Source of the DNA: an uncultured Flavobacteriaceae bacterium
Lineage (GTDB): Bacteria > Bacteroidota > Bacteroidia > Flavobacteriales > Flavobacteriaceae
DNA length: 64,000 bases
Assembly (NCBI GenBank): GCA_947500445.1
Contig: CANMSB010000008.1
Span: 1-64,000, forward strand
Direction: 5' to 3'
The notes under the pieces are model-generated. The model was not told the origin of the DNA. It saw only the letters and a list, made by a program, of their open reading frames with translations, and searched no databases. Position numbers and translations under genes: made by a program. This document shows positions 19,864 to 28,960 of this stretch, in pieces. How positions within the stretch are numbered: the stretch's first letter is position 1; every line of letters starts with the position of its first letter.

Positions 19864-19955
19864 GTTACTTTCTTTAGCCGTTCCCGAACGGTATATTACA
19901 ACCGGACAAGGAACATTATTTTTTTAAATCGTTGCGTTTTAATATGGTGCTGAGG

Positions 19956-20696
19956 TCATATAGCTTTTGCTTCGTTATGCAAAAGATCGATCAAGGCATC
20001 TACGTTGTCCACAAGTTTTACCGCTCCTTTTGGGGCCGGTTTTTCAAACTTGACATCCGTTGTTCCCTGCAATGCGGAAACCGGTTCCACTACATTGAGT
20101 TGTTTTTTACGGGCCATCATAATACCCCTCATGTTGGGAATGCGAAGATCACTTTCCTCTACAAGCCCCTTTTGTCCACCGATAACCAGGGGAAGGTCCG
20201 TGCTAAGGGTCTCTTTTCCACCATCGATCTCACGGATCGCCTTGGCGCTGTTGCCGTCCACTTCAAGTCCGATACAGGTGTTCACGAAATTCATGTCCAG
20301 CAGCGTGGCCAAAATTCCAGGTACCATACCACCGTTGTAGTCAATGGATTCCCTTCCCGCAATAATGAGGTCGTATTCCCCACTTTTCGCTACTTCGGCA
20401 AGTTGTTCCGCAACAAAATAACCATCCGTTGGAAGCGCATTGATACGAATGCCTTCGTCCGCCCCGATAGCAAGCGCTTTTCGCATGGTCGGTTCGACCG
20501 AAGCATCGCCTACCGTGGCAATATGCACCGTTGCACCTTGTTTTTCCTTAAACCACATGGCACGTGTCAAACCAAATTCGTCATTGGGGTTGATTACAAA
20601 TTGTACCCCATTGGTGTCAAATTTGGTGTCCCCTTCCGTAAAGTTGATTTTAGAGGTCGTGTCGGGTACGTTACTGATACAGACTAATATTTTCAT
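19956..20696 (-). CDS. etfB: Electron transfer flavoprotein subunit beta
   Basis: A 246-residue subunit that binds AMP and docks to the alpha subunit. Recognised by MKILVCISNVPDT, FVINPNDEFGLTRAM, DLIIAGRESIDYNGGMVPG and the conserved PNMRGIMMARKK loop that contacts dehydrogenases. It is the first gene of the etfB-etfA pair. Its start is divergent from pdhB across 167 bases that contain a 26-base perfect palindrome. A 251-codon frame on the opposite strand over this gene is a codon-bias shadow. Confidence 0.97.
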   Translation of the reverse strand: MKILVCISNVPDTTSKINFTEGDTKFDTNGVQFVINPNDEFGLTRAMWFKEKQGATVHIATVGDASVEPTMRKALAIGADEGIRINALPTDGYFVAEQLAEVAKSGEYDLIIAGRESIDYNGGMVPGILATLLDMNFVNTCIGLEVDGNSAKAIREIDGGKETLSTDLPLVIGGQKGLVEESDLRIPNMRGIMMARKKQLNVVEPVSALQGTTDVKFEKPAPKGAVKLVDNVDALIDLLHNEAKAI

Positions 20697-20750
20697 TCAA
20701 ATAAATTTTGATCGTTTCAATTATTAGGGTAAAGATAGGGAATTTTGCTC

Positions 20751-20776
20751 AATTTACTATGCATGCATAGTAAATT
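20751..20776. promoter_or_regulatory. 26-base perfect palindrome between etfB and pdhB
   Basis: The half-site AATTTACTATGCA is followed directly by its exact reverse complement. It lies 55 bases upstream of the etfB start and about 88 bases upstream of the pdhB start. It has no T-run that would suggest a terminator, and both flanking genes are transcribed away from it. A dimeric regulator operator controlling fatty-acid and pyruvate oxidation genes together is the simplest reading, but no regulator gene is adjacent. Confidence 0.6.
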
Positions 20777-20825
20777 TTGTTGGTTTTTTTGATTCCCTCT
20801 ACATCCGAATAAGGGTATAATTTGC

Positions 20826-20833
20826 TATTTTTG
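20826..20833 (+). promoter_or_regulatory. Candidate -7 element for pdhB
   Basis: TATTTTTG matches TAnnTTTG exactly and lies 31 bases before the chosen pdhB ATG. A clear -33 element at the usual distance was not found, so the call rests on the -7 element alone. Confidence 0.45.
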
Positions 20834-20863
20834 CGTGCATTTTTACTTAACCATGCAAGAAAT

Positions 20864-21841
20864 ATGAAGACACTACAATTTAGGCAAGCCATTGCGGAAG
20901 CCATGTCCGAAGAAATGCGAAGGGACGAGAGCATTTATTTGATGGGAGAAGAAGTTGCCGAATACAATGGTGCTTACAAGGCCTCCAAGGGCATGTTGGA
21001 CGAATTTGGTGAAAAGCGCGTCATCGACACGCCCATTTCCGAATTGGGTTTTGCCGGTATCGGGGTCGGGTCTACCATGACGGGAAACCGACCGATCATC
21101 GAGTTCATGACCTTTAATTTTGCATTGGTCGGTATCGATCAGATCATCAATAATGCGGCCAAGATTCGCCAGATGTCGGGCGGGCAGTTTCCATGCCCGA
21201 TCGTATTTCGCGGTCCTACCGCTTCCGCCGGTCAACTTGCCGCAACACATTCACAGGCATTCGAGAGTTGGTATGCCAACTGTCCCGGACTAAAGGTAGT
21301 AGTGCCCTCCAACCCTGCCGATGCAAAAGGCTTATTGAAGTCTGCTATACGGGACGACGATCCCGTAATCTTTATGGAATCGGAACAAATGTACGGGGAT
21401 AAGGGCGAAGTGCCTGAAGGAGAATATACGATTCCGCTCGGCGTGGCCGATTTGAGAAGGGAAGGTACCGATGTCACAATCGTTTCTTTTGGAAAAATCA
21501 TCAAAGAAGCCGACAAAGCTGCCGATGAATTGGAAAAAGAAGGAATACGTTGTGAGATAATCGATTTGCGGACCGTAAAACCATTGGATTACGAGGCCGT
21601 TGTTGCATCGGTGAAGAAAACCAATCGTTTGGTCATTTTAGAGGAAGCGTGGCCGTTCGGAAACGTATCCACCGAAATTACCTATCACGTGCAAGAGCAC
21701 GCTTTTGATTATTTGGACGCTCCCATACAGCGCATCAATACTGCCGATACCCCGGCACCCTATTCCCCGGTATTGTTGGCGGAATGGCTGCCGAACAAGG
21801 ACGATGTGATCAAGGCTGTTAATAAAGTGTTATATAGATAA
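20864..21841 (+). CDS. pdhB: Pyruvate dehydrogenase E1 component subunit beta
   Basis: A 325-residue transketolase-like subunit of the pyruvate dehydrogenase complex, which makes acetyl-CoA. Typical motifs are LMGEEVAEYNGAYKASKG, RVIDTPISELGFAGIGVG, and FRGPTASAGQLAATHSQAFE with a conserved His. The E1 alpha and E2 genes are not adjacent, as in other Flavobacteriia where pdhB stands apart. Start 20864 (MKTLQFRQAI) was chosen; the frame upstream from 20822 would begin before the -7 element. A strong terminator follows 28 bases after the stop. Confidence 0.96.
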   Translation: MKTLQFRQAIAEAMSEEMRRDESIYLMGEEVAEYNGAYKASKGMLDEFGEKRVIDTPISELGFAGIGVGSTMTGNRPIIEFMTFNFALVGIDQIINNAAKIRQMSGGQFPCPIVFRGPTASAGQLAATHSQAFESWYANCPGLKVVVPSNPADAKGLLKSAIRDDDPVIFMESEQMYGDKGEVPEGEYTIPLGVADLRREGTDVTIVSFGKIIKEADKAADELEKEGIRCEIIDLRTVKPLDYEAVVASVKKTNRLVILEEAWPFGNVSTEITYHVQEHAFDYLDAPIQRINTADTPAPYSPVLLAEWLPNKDDVIKAVNKVLYR

Positions 21842-21869
21842 GAATAAACGCTGCGTAAAACTACATTTG

Positions 21870-21905
21870 CTTCGTCGACCTCATACGTCGACGAAGTTTT
21901 TTTTT
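21870..21905 (+). terminator. Rho-independent terminator after pdhB
   Basis: A 10-base perfect stem (CTTCGTCGAC at 21870-21879 with GTCGACGAAG at 21887-21896), a seven-base loop, and a run of nine Ts. One of the strongest terminators in the window. Confidence 0.93.
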
Positions 21906-22005
21906 GTATTACTTGTCGAGCTTTCAAAATGCATTTGTGCCTAAACAAAAAATGGAAACTTAAAATCCGTGGCATACGCTTTGATAGCAATAGGTCGAGA
22001 ATCGA

Positions 22006-24510
22006 ATGAACCGTATGAAAAATTTTCTTTTACCGATCCTTCTTTTTTACACCGCCTTTGCAATGGCCCAGACCAAGGTCGGTGGTATGGTGGTGGACGA
22101 GTTCGATAATCCCGTGGCTTTTGCCAATGTCATCTTTAAGGACTCCTACGAAGGAACCATAACCAATGATGATGGCCGATTTTATATGGAATCGGATGCC
22201 ACCCATAAGACGCTGATCATCTCCTTTATCGGTTATGAGGATTTGGAAATACCGTTGACCTCCAAGGTTACCTATAACATGCAGGTTCGTTTAAAGGAAT
22301 CCAGCGAGCAGTTGAAGGAAGTGATCGTATTTAGTGGAAAGCAGTCGAAAAAAAATAATCCTGCTGTCGATATCCTCAAAAAAATATGGGCCAAGAAAAG
22401 ACAGAACGGGATACGGCAATTTAAGCAGTATGCCTATGATAAGTACGAGAAAGTGGAATTCGACCTGAATACCATAGACAGCGCCCTCATGAAACGCAAA
22501 ATTTTTAAGGGGCTCGAATTCGTTTTTCAAGATCTGGATACCTCCCGTATCACCGGTAAAACCTATTTGCCCATTTTTTTGAACGAAACCTTTAGCAAGG
22601 TACACGGCGACAATGTGTTGAAGGCTGAAAAAGAACAGATATTAGGGAATAAAAATTCAGGGTTCGATAACAATCAGGCCATTATCGCCTTTGTAGACGA
22701 TCTGTACCAGGATTATGATGTGTACGACAACTACCTAAAGTTTTTCGATAAAAGTTTTACCAGTCCATTGTCCCGAACTGGGGTCGACACCTATAATTAC
22801 GCCTTGCGGGATAGTGCTTTCATCGACAACAAGTGGTGCTATAACATTGTTTATTATCCCCGAAGAAAGAACGAATTGACCTTCAAGGGCGATTTTTGGG
22901 TAAACGATTCTACCTACGCCATAAAAAACATCAACCTAGAGGTTACCAAAAGTGCCAACATCAACTGGGTGAAGGAAATTTACATCGAGCAGGAGTTTGA
23001 TGTGGTGAACGACTCGGTATTTCTGTTGAAGCGCGACTATATGTTGAGCGACTTCAGTTTTCAGAAAAAAGAAAAGTCCCGAGGGGTATACGGAAAACGG
23101 ACCACCGTGTATAACGATTACCGTTTCGACGAAGAGAAGCCAAAAGAGTTTTATCGTGAAGATAGGAACGCCTTTGATCCTTCCGTAATGAACAAGGACA
23201 GTACGTTTTGGGCACAAAACCGTTTGGAAAACCTAAATAAGGATGAAAAGGGAATATACCAATTGCTCGATACCCTGAAAACCGTTCCCAAATTCAAGTC
23301 ATACTACAATCTGGTCAGTATTTTGGGTTCCGGCTATGTAGAGATCGACAAGTGGAATATGGATATCGGTAGCGTTTACGATGTTTTTGGCTTTAACGAT
23401 GCCGAAGGCCCAAGGGTCCGATTGGGGGCACGTACCTATTTTGATGAGAACGATCCTTGGCGGCTCGAAGGCTATATGGCCTATGGTTTTAGCGATAAAA
23501 AATTCAAACATGGTATTTCCGGTAAGTTCTTGCTCGACAAGAGAAGTCGGTTGATCGTTTCGGCAGGCCACCGAAGGGATATTGAACAATTGGGGGTCAG
23601 CCTTACCGCCACCAACGACGTTTTGGGAAGGAGTATCGCCTCATCGGCCGTACTTACGGTCGGTGCCAATAACCGACTGACCAATATCAATTTGAGTGCG
23701 TTCTCCCTGGAAATGGAACCTCTGACGAACTTTCGTTTTCGTTTAGGCTCCACCTATCGCGAACTGCGCTCGGCCTTGCCCGAAGATTTTAGTTTGGACT
23801 ATATCGATCCGGATATCGGTACGGGAACCGCATCCGAGATAAAACAGTTGGACGTGAATGCCGTAGTGGTATACACACCCGGTAAAAAAACGATCGGGTA
23901 TGGGGTGGAACGCCGTGATATCAATGATACCTACAGTACGCTATTGTTGAATTATACCAGAGGGGTAGAAGGGCCCTTGGGCAGCGATTTCAATTACAAT
24001 AAGCTGCAATTTTCCTATAGCCAGCCCTGGCAGGTAGGCGGTTTTGGTAGATTGTTCAGTACCATTGAATTGGGCAAAACCTTTGGCGATGTTCCTTTGG
24101 GGCTTTTAAACGTAATCCCCGGGAATCAGACGCTGTTTTCCAACTATGGTACCTTTGCCAATATGGATTTTTATGAATTCGTCACCGATACCTATGCAGC
24201 CCTACATTTGGAACATAATTTTAATGGGCGCCTTTTTTCGCGGATTCCCTTTTTGCGAAAACTGAATCTTAGGGAAATCGTTGGACTTCGGGGTGTTTGG
24301 GGGGATCTCTCCGATAGCAACATCGCATTGAACGCGCCCACGAACATTCCATTGATAGCACCTAACGAAACGATTTATTACGAATACTCCTTGGGTATTG
24401 GTAATATCTTTAAGGTTTTTAGAATCGATTTTAACTTTCGGGGCAATTATTTGGACAGCCCCAATGCCAGGCCCTTTGCGGTTACCGGCACCTTCGGATT
24501 CAATTTTTAG
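22006..24510 (+). CDS. DUF5686-type outer-membrane protein with carboxypeptidase-like regulatory domain
   Basis: An 834-residue exported protein. After the signal peptide (LLFYTAFAMAQ) comes a CarboxypepD_reg-like beta-sandwich (GGMVVDEFDNPVAFANVIF, ISFIGYEDLEI), about residues 22-105. The rest resembles DUF5686, a family of Bacteroidota proteins with a large predicted C-terminal beta-barrel ending in an aromatic residue (VTGTFGFNF). It is probably in the outer membrane, and the function is unknown. No TonB box or plug domain was seen, so it is not a standard TonB-dependent receptor. An ATG three codons later is an equally possible start. Confidence 0.85.
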   Translation: MNRMKNFLLPILLFYTAFAMAQTKVGGMVVDEFDNPVAFANVIFKDSYEGTITNDDGRFYMESDATHKTLIISFIGYEDLEIPLTSKVTYNMQVRLKESSEQLKEVIVFSGKQSKKNNPAVDILKKIWAKKRQNGIRQFKQYAYDKYEKVEFDLNTIDSALMKRKIFKGLEFVFQDLDTSRITGKTYLPIFLNETFSKVHGDNVLKAEKEQILGNKNSGFDNNQAIIAFVDDLYQDYDVYDNYLKFFDKSFTSPLSRTGVDTYNYALRDSAFIDNKWCYNIVYYPRRKNELTFKGDFWVNDSTYAIKNINLEVTKSANINWVKEIYIEQEFDVVNDSVFLLKRDYMLSDFSFQKKEKSRGVYGKRTTVYNDYRFDEEKPKEFYREDRNAFDPSVMNKDSTFWAQNRLENLNKDEKGIYQLLDTLKTVPKFKSYYNLVSILGSGYVEIDKWNMDIGSVYDVFGFNDAEGPRVRLGARTYFDENDPWRLEGYMAYGFSDKKFKHGISGKFLLDKRSRLIVSAGHRRDIEQLGVSLTATNDVLGRSIASSAVLTVGANNRLTNINLSAFSLEMEPLTNFRFRLGSTYRELRSALPEDFSLDYIDPDIGTGTASEIKQLDVNAVVVYTPGKKTIGYGVERRDINDTYSTLLLNYTRGVEGPLGSDFNYNKLQFSYSQPWQVGGFGRLFSTIELGKTFGDVPLGLLNVIPGNQTLFSNYGTFANMDFYEFVTDTYAALHLEHNFNGRLFSRIPFLRKLNLREIVGLRGVWGDLSDSNIALNAPTNIPLIAPNETIYYEYSLGIGNIFKVFRIDFNFRGNYLDSPNARPFAVTGTFGFNF

Positions 24511-24663
24511 CGTTTCATGCCAGAAATGGTATCATAAGTCCGTGTAAAGAATACAGTGAAGCAGCTTACCCCGTTGGAAGGATTAAAGCTCAAAATTTGA
24601 TAGGATGTTGGGCAATTTCCAACTTTTTCGACCGTTTCGAAGATAGTCATGAAATACACTAAC

Positions 24664-24825
24664 TGAACTCGTTTAAACTTTTTCCATTTGCTGAAAAATT
24701 GCCCTTTTTCGTCCGTTTTTTGCCTTTTTTTCCTTCCATAGCCCTGCTATGCAACTCAAAAAAGTCTTCAAATGACCAAAAAATGACTAATTTTCGCTTT
24801 AACGCAAAAAGTTTAAACGAGTTCA
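24664..24825. repeat. 162-base element bounded by 20-base inverted repeats (MITE-like)
   Basis: The 329 bases between the DUF5686 gene and ppa hold no convincing gene. TGAACTCGTTTAAACTTTTT at 24664-24683 is repeated as its perfect reverse complement at 24806-24825. The word ACTAA occurs at both flanks (24658-24662 and 24825-24829), possibly a target duplication although it overlaps the right arm by one base. The centre has a smaller hairpin (CATAGC/GCTATG). It ends 14 bases before the ppa start, so it may also carry the ppa promoter or leader. Confidence 0.6.
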
Positions 24826-24839
24826 CTAAATAGATACGA

Positions 24840-25367
24840 ATGAGTGAAAAGAAAAACGTCGTTTTTGATGTGCTGATCGAAATACCGAAAGGCAGTCGTA
24901 ACAAATATGAGTACGATTTTACCTTGCATAAGATCCGTTTCGATAGAACCCTATTTTCATCGATGATGTATCCTGGCGATTATGGTTTTGTGCCGGAAAC
25001 CTTGGCGCTGGATAAAGATCCTTTGGATGTTTTGGTTATGGGTACCGAACCTACCTACCCCATGGTGGTCATGGAAGTAAAGCCGATCGGGGTGTTCCAT
25101 ATGACCGATGAAAAGGGACCGGACGAAAAAATCATCTGTGTTCCCGTATCCGATCCCATTTGGAGCAAAAGAAGCGACATTGCCGATATCAACCCGCACC
25201 GCTTGAAGGAAATCGAACACTTTTTTCAGGTGTACAAAGACCTGGAAAAGAAAAAGGTCGACGTTGGCGGTTGGGGCAATGCCGAAGAAGCCGTCAAAAT
25301 ATACCATCAATGTGTGGAGCGCTACGACCAGAGCGAGCACAAAAAAAAGCGTACTTTCACGATATAG
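24840..25367 (+). CDS. ppa: Inorganic pyrophosphatase (soluble, family I)
   Basis: A 175-residue cytoplasmic enzyme that hydrolyses pyrophosphate. The metal-binding signature DKDPLDVLVMG is intact, preceded by the substrate-loop MYPGDYGFVPETLA with its conserved Tyr. Length is normal. A terminator separates it from hppA, which encodes a second, membrane-bound pyrophosphatase 110 bases downstream. The ATG lies directly after the inverted-repeat element, so its leader is formed by that element. Confidence 0.97.
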   Translation: MSEKKNVVFDVLIEIPKGSRNKYEYDFTLHKIRFDRTLFSSMMYPGDYGFVPETLALDKDPLDVLVMGTEPTYPMVVMEVKPIGVFHMTDEKGPDEKIICVPVSDPIWSKRSDIADINPHRLKEIEHFFQVYKDLEKKKVDVGGWGNAEEAVKIYHQCVERYDQSEHKKKRTFTI

Positions 25368-25383
25368 AAAACACCGTCGACCG

Positions 25384-25415
25384 AGCCACTTTTCCCTAAG
25401 AAAGTGGCTTTTTTT
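25384..25415 (+). terminator. Rho-independent terminator after ppa
   Basis: A nine-base perfect stem (AGCCACTTT at 25384-25392 with AAAGTGGCT at 25401-25409) followed by a run of Ts. It separates ppa from hppA, so the two pyrophosphatase genes can be transcribed independently. Confidence 0.92.
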
Positions 25416-25476
25416 ATTCTGTTCCTTTTTCTTACTTTAGCAGCCGTTAAAAAAAATATAAAACAACTGTACTAAA

Positions 25477-27858
25477 ATGGAATTAATTGTAAAATTTTTA
25501 CCGGTTTTCGGTGTCTTGGCACTGCTATTCGTATTCGTAAAGAATATGTGGGTCGGCAAACAAGAGGTCGGCGACGCCAAAATGGCGCGTATAGCAAAAA
25601 ACATTGCCGATGGTGCCATGTCCTTCCTAAAAGCGGAATACAAGATCCTCTCGATTTTTGTTGTGGCGGTAGCCATATTATTGTTTTTTAAGGGGAGTAA
25701 TGAAACAGGTTCTAACGGCATGGTCGCCGTATCTTTCGTAGTAGGCGCCATTTGTTCCGCGCTTGCCGGATTTATAGGAATGCGTGTTGCTACCAAAGCC
25801 AACGTGCGTACAACACAAGCCGCAAGGACTTCTTTGGGCAAGGCCTTGGAAGTCGCCTTCGCCGGTGGAGCCGTAATGGGCCTTGGGGTTGTGGGGCTTG
25901 GAGTGCTTGGACTTAGCGGTTTGTTTATGGTCTACAGCGGTCAAGGCTGGCAAATCGGGGAAGTATTGAACGTGCTTTCCGGTTTTTCCTTGGGAGCCTC
26001 CTCCATTGCATTGTTTGCTAGAGTTGGTGGCGGTATTTATACCAAAGCTGCCGATGTCGGTGCCGATTTGGTAGGAAAGGTTGAAGCGGGTATTCCCGAA
26101 GATCACCCTTTGAACCCTGCCACGATCGCCGATAATGTTGGGGATAATGTTGGAGATGTTGCCGGTATGGGAGCGGATCTTTTTGAATCGTATGTAGGGT
26201 CTATTATAGGTACCATGGTTTTGGGCGCGTCTTTTGCGCAGATACCTGCTTTTGGTAATGCATTTGACGGTTTGGGAGCTGTTTACTTACCGTTGGTACT
26301 GGCCGCAGTTGGTATCATCATGTCCATCATAGGAACCTTTTTTGTAAAAGTAAAGGATGGTGGTAACCCACAGACTGCCTTAAACATTGGGGAATTCGGT
26401 TCGGCCGGTCTTATGTTGGTCGCCTCTTATTTCATAATTACGATGATGCTTCCGGAGACCTGGTCTTTTGGAACTGTTGAATATACCTCAATGGGTGTTT
26501 TTTACGCGGTAATTGCCGGTTTGGTCGCTGGTTTGGCCGTTGGTAAGGTAACGGAATATTATACCGGTACCGGAACAAAACCGGTAAACTCCATTGTACG
26601 TCAATCGGAGACCGGAGCGGCAACAACGATTATTGCCGGACTCGGCGTAGGGATGATGTCGACCATGTTTCCTATTCTTTTGATCGCGGCGGCTATTTTA
26701 GTATCCCATCATTTTGCAGGGCTTTACGGAATTGCCATTGCTGCGGTCGGGATGTTGGCAAACACCGGTATTCAATTGGCCGTTGATGCATACGGACCTA
26801 TTTCGGACAACGCTGGAGGTATCGCCGAAATGGCGGAGTTGCCGAGCGAGGTACGGGAGCGTACCGATAAGTTGGATGCGGTAGGAAATACCACCGCGGC
26901 CATCGGTAAAGGATTTGCAATCGCTTCGGCCGCATTAACGGCCTTGGCATTGTTCGCGGCATTCATGCAGACCGCAAATGTAACGGCTATCGATGTTTCC
27001 AAACCTACGGTAATGGCAGGTTTGTTGGTGGGTGGTATGTTGCCCTTCGTTTTTTCCGCCCTTTCGATGAACGCGGTAGGGCGTGCGGCCATGGCCATGA
27101 TCGAGGAAGTAAGAAGACAATTTAGGGATATCCCACAGTTAAAAGCGGCATTGGAAGTAATGCGCGCAGTGGATTCCGATATGTCCAAAGCATCTGCCGA
27201 GCAACGGGCTATTTTTGACGCTGCCGATGGTGTTGCGGAATACGATAAATGTGTGGCGATTTCAACACAGGCATCTATTAAGGAAATGGTGTTGCCGGGC
27301 TTATTGGCAATTGCCGTACCTGTTGCGGTAGGCTTTCTTGGAGGTGCTGAAATGCTTGGAGGTCTTTTGGCCGGTGTTACCACTTGTGGGGTGCTTATGG
27401 CCATCTTCCAATCCAATGCGGGAGGTGCTTGGGACAACGCCAAAAAAATGATCGAAGAGCAGGGAAGAAAAGGTACCGATGCCCATAAGGCCGCGGTCGT
27501 TGGGGATACCGTTGGTGATCCGTTCAAGGATACTTCCGGACCTTCCCTGAATATCCTTTTAAAATTGATGTCGGTAGTGGCTTTGGTCATCGCACCGAGT
27601 ATTGCGCTTAGCGTGGAAGGAATGGCTTTCGATAAGGATAACAACGAAAACACCATTGAAATGATTGCCGATGATGCTACCGATGCACTTGCAACGGCTA
27701 CGGTAAACTACACGAATGTTATAGCTGGTGAAGCCGTTGCGGCCGAAAAAACGATTACCGGAACGCAGGCAGACGTTAAGGCTCAATTGCTCGCTTTTGA
27801 AGAAGTGGTCAATAACGACCCTAAGCTGACCATTGAAACGGTGGATATTCGGAAGTAA
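25477..27858 (+). CDS. hppA: Membrane-bound ion-translocating pyrophosphatase (K+-dependent type)
   Basis: A 793-residue polytopic membrane protein that couples pyrophosphate hydrolysis to H+ or Na+ export. The catalytic loops are intact: [40 protein letters not shown] and [18 protein letters not shown]. The motif [10 protein letters not shown] (Ala at residue 474) is that of the K+-dependent subfamily; K+-independent enzymes have Lys there. Whether it pumps Na+, H+ or both cannot be read safely. After the last membrane helix it has an unusual acidic tail of about 75 residues. It follows ppa and ends at a bidirectional terminator. Confidence 0.96.
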   Translation: MELIVKFLPVFGVLALLFVFVKNMWVGKQEVGDAKMARIAKNIADGAMSFLKAEYKILSIFVVAVAILLFFKGSNETGSNGMVAVSFVVGAICSALAGFIGMRVATKANVRTTQAARTSLGKALEVAFAGGAVMGLGVVGLGVLGLSGLFMVYSGQGWQIGEVLNVLSGFSLGASSIALFARVGGGIYTKAADVGADLVGKVEAGIPEDHPLNPATIADNVGDNVGDVAGMGADLFESYVGSIIGTMVLGASFAQIPAFGNAFDGLGAVYLPLVLAAVGIIMSIIGTFFVKVKDGGNPQTALNIGEFGSAGLMLVASYFIITMMLPETWSFGTVEYTSMGVFYAVIAGLVAGLAVGKVTEYYTGTGTKPVNSIVRQSETGAATTIIAGLGVGMMSTMFPILLIAAAILVSHHFAGLYGIAIAAVGMLANTGIQLAVDAYGPISDNAGGIAEMAELPSEVRERTDKLDAVGNTTAAIGKGFAIASAALTALALFAAFMQTANVTAIDVSKPTVMAGLLVGGMLPFVFSALSMNAVGRAAMAMIEEVRRQFRDIPQLKAALEVMRAVDSDMSKASAEQRAIFDAADGVAEYDKCVAISTQASIKEMVLPGLLAIAVPVAVGFLGGAEMLGGLLAGVTTCGVLMAIFQSNAGGAWDNAKKMIEEQGRKGTDAHKAAVVGDTVGDPFKDTSGPSLNILLKLMSVVALVIAPSIALSVEGMAFDKDNNENTIEMIADDATDALATATVNYTNVIAGEAVAAEKTITGTQADVKAQLLAFEEVVNNDPKLTIETVDIRK

Positions 27859-27887
27859 TACAAAAACTCCAGACGAGTTTATAATAG

Positions 27888-27924
27888 AAAAAAGGGATGC
27901 AACTGTGGGTTGCATCCCTTTTTT
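27888..27924. terminator. Bidirectional terminator between hppA and the tonB-like gene
   Basis: A perfect 10-base stem (GGGATGCAAC at 27894-27903 with GTTGCATCCC at 27909-27918) flanked by A6 on the left and T6 on the right, which makes it work on both strands. It lies between two convergent genes. Confidence 0.95.
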
Positions 27925-27940
27925 GTTTTGGAACAAGGTG

Positions 27941-28645
27941 TTATTGCAAGACAAAGGTTATCGGAATACTAAAAGGTACCTTTACCGCTCTTCCACGTTG
28001 TTTGCCAGGTGTCATTTTTGGTAGTTTGTCAATGATGCGTGCCGCTTCTTTTTCGAGATTTTTGTCGGGTCCTCGCATTTGAATGTCCCCAATGCTACCG
28101 TCTTTCTGAATGACGAACATCACGTTTACACGTCCCTGTATGCCCATTTCCTGTGCTATCTCAGGATATTTAAAATTATCCCCCACATGTTTCATAATCT
28201 TTGTTTGAAAACATGCTTTTTTATCGTTCGCTTTTTCACAGCCGGGAAAAATGGGGACGTCTTCTATTACGTTAAAGGGGACGGTAATATCATCATCCAA
28301 TTCATCAACTACAATATCCTCATATTTCACTTCTTCTTCCGGATCCAGTTCGGTCGATTCGATCAAGGTCTCCGTTATATCCGCATCGTCCTCTTCAATG
28401 GTAATTTCATCCGGGATAACCGGAGCTGGGGGCGGTGGGGGCGGCGGGGTTTTAAATTCGATAAAAGGTACTTTTTCCGACAGATCGTCGGCAACGTTCA
28501 GCCCTACCGTAGCATAGGTGGTGGTTTCGTACGTTTTCCATTCCAGGGCAATATAGGCCAAGGCCATTACCAATACCAAACCGGTAATGAAGAATAGCCC
28601 CCTGTTTCGGTTCAAATCTGCTTTTGGGTTCTTTTTTTGTTCCAT
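27941..28645 (-). CDS. Energy transducer TonB family protein
   Basis: A 234-residue inner-membrane protein. It has a short cytoplasmic N-terminus, one transmembrane segment (about residues 16-33), a proline-rich spacer (PPPPPPPAP) and acidic linker, and a C-terminal TonB domain (YPEIAQEMGIQGRVNVMFVI, VKVPFSIPITFVLQ). It transmits proton-motive force to TonB-dependent outer-membrane receptors. ExbB and ExbD are not adjacent. The gene stands alone, convergent to hppA. Confidence 0.93.
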   Translation of the reverse strand: MEQKKNPKADLNRNRGLFFITGLVLVMALAYIALEWKTYETTTYATVGLNVADDLSEKVPFIEFKTPPPPPPPAPVIPDEITIEEDDADITETLIESTELDPEEEVKYEDIVVDELDDDITVPFNVIEDVPIFPGCEKANDKKACFQTKIMKHVGDNFKYPEIAQEMGIQGRVNVMFVIQKDGSIGDIQMRGPDKNLEKEAARIIDKLPKMTPGKQRGRAVKVPFSIPITFVLQ

Positions 28646-28960
28646 TTCTCTTTAAGTTATGAGCCTTTTGGGCTCGGTTTCACAATTGTTCGAAAAAGCC
28701 GGCCATCTGTCTAGAATCAATGACCTGTTTTTAGGTGTGGTACTGGCTGTTAATGTAAAGCTAAGCCGTTCTTATACTTTTTTAAACCAGGAATGAGGGA
28801 ACGCCTCGTTTGAATGAGCCAATGCTCCCGGAGCACCTAAGGTGGCCGGGGTAGATAGTCTCCAACAGCATATGATCACTTCTTTTTGATCGTTTTGAAT
28901 GACCTTGCCCCAGAAATAGGGATACCTTTTCAAAGTTAAAAATGGTATTATCTTTAACCT
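28646..28960. promoter_or_regulatory. Intergenic region with a candidate promoter for the App1-like gene
   Basis: No gene, tRNA or clear hairpin was seen in these 315 bases. At the right end, 28949-28956 reads TATCTTTA, one base from TAnnTTTG, only five bases before the ATG at 28961, which would leave almost no leader. The block CAAAGTTAAAAATGGTATTA just upstream is nearly identical to the block in front of the metK promoter (31101-31119), so it may be a shared promoter part. Confidence 0.45.

Noticed and set aside
19932-20687. 251-codon frame on the plus strand over etfB
   Set aside because: It lies opposite a clear etfB, shows no family motifs and is explained by codon bias on the other strand.
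24659-24904. 81-codon minus-strand frame in front of ppa
   Set aside because: It covers the inverted-repeat element and overlaps the ppa start; the charged C-terminus comes from the repeat arm.
26772-27656. 294-codon frame on the minus strand inside hppA
   Set aside because: Low-complexity translation rich in Ala, Thr and Ser, opposite a strongly conserved gene; a shadow frame.
28646-28960. tRNA or small RNA gene in the gap before the App1-like gene
   Set aside because: No cloverleaf, no CCA-type end and no stable hairpin could be found by eye.
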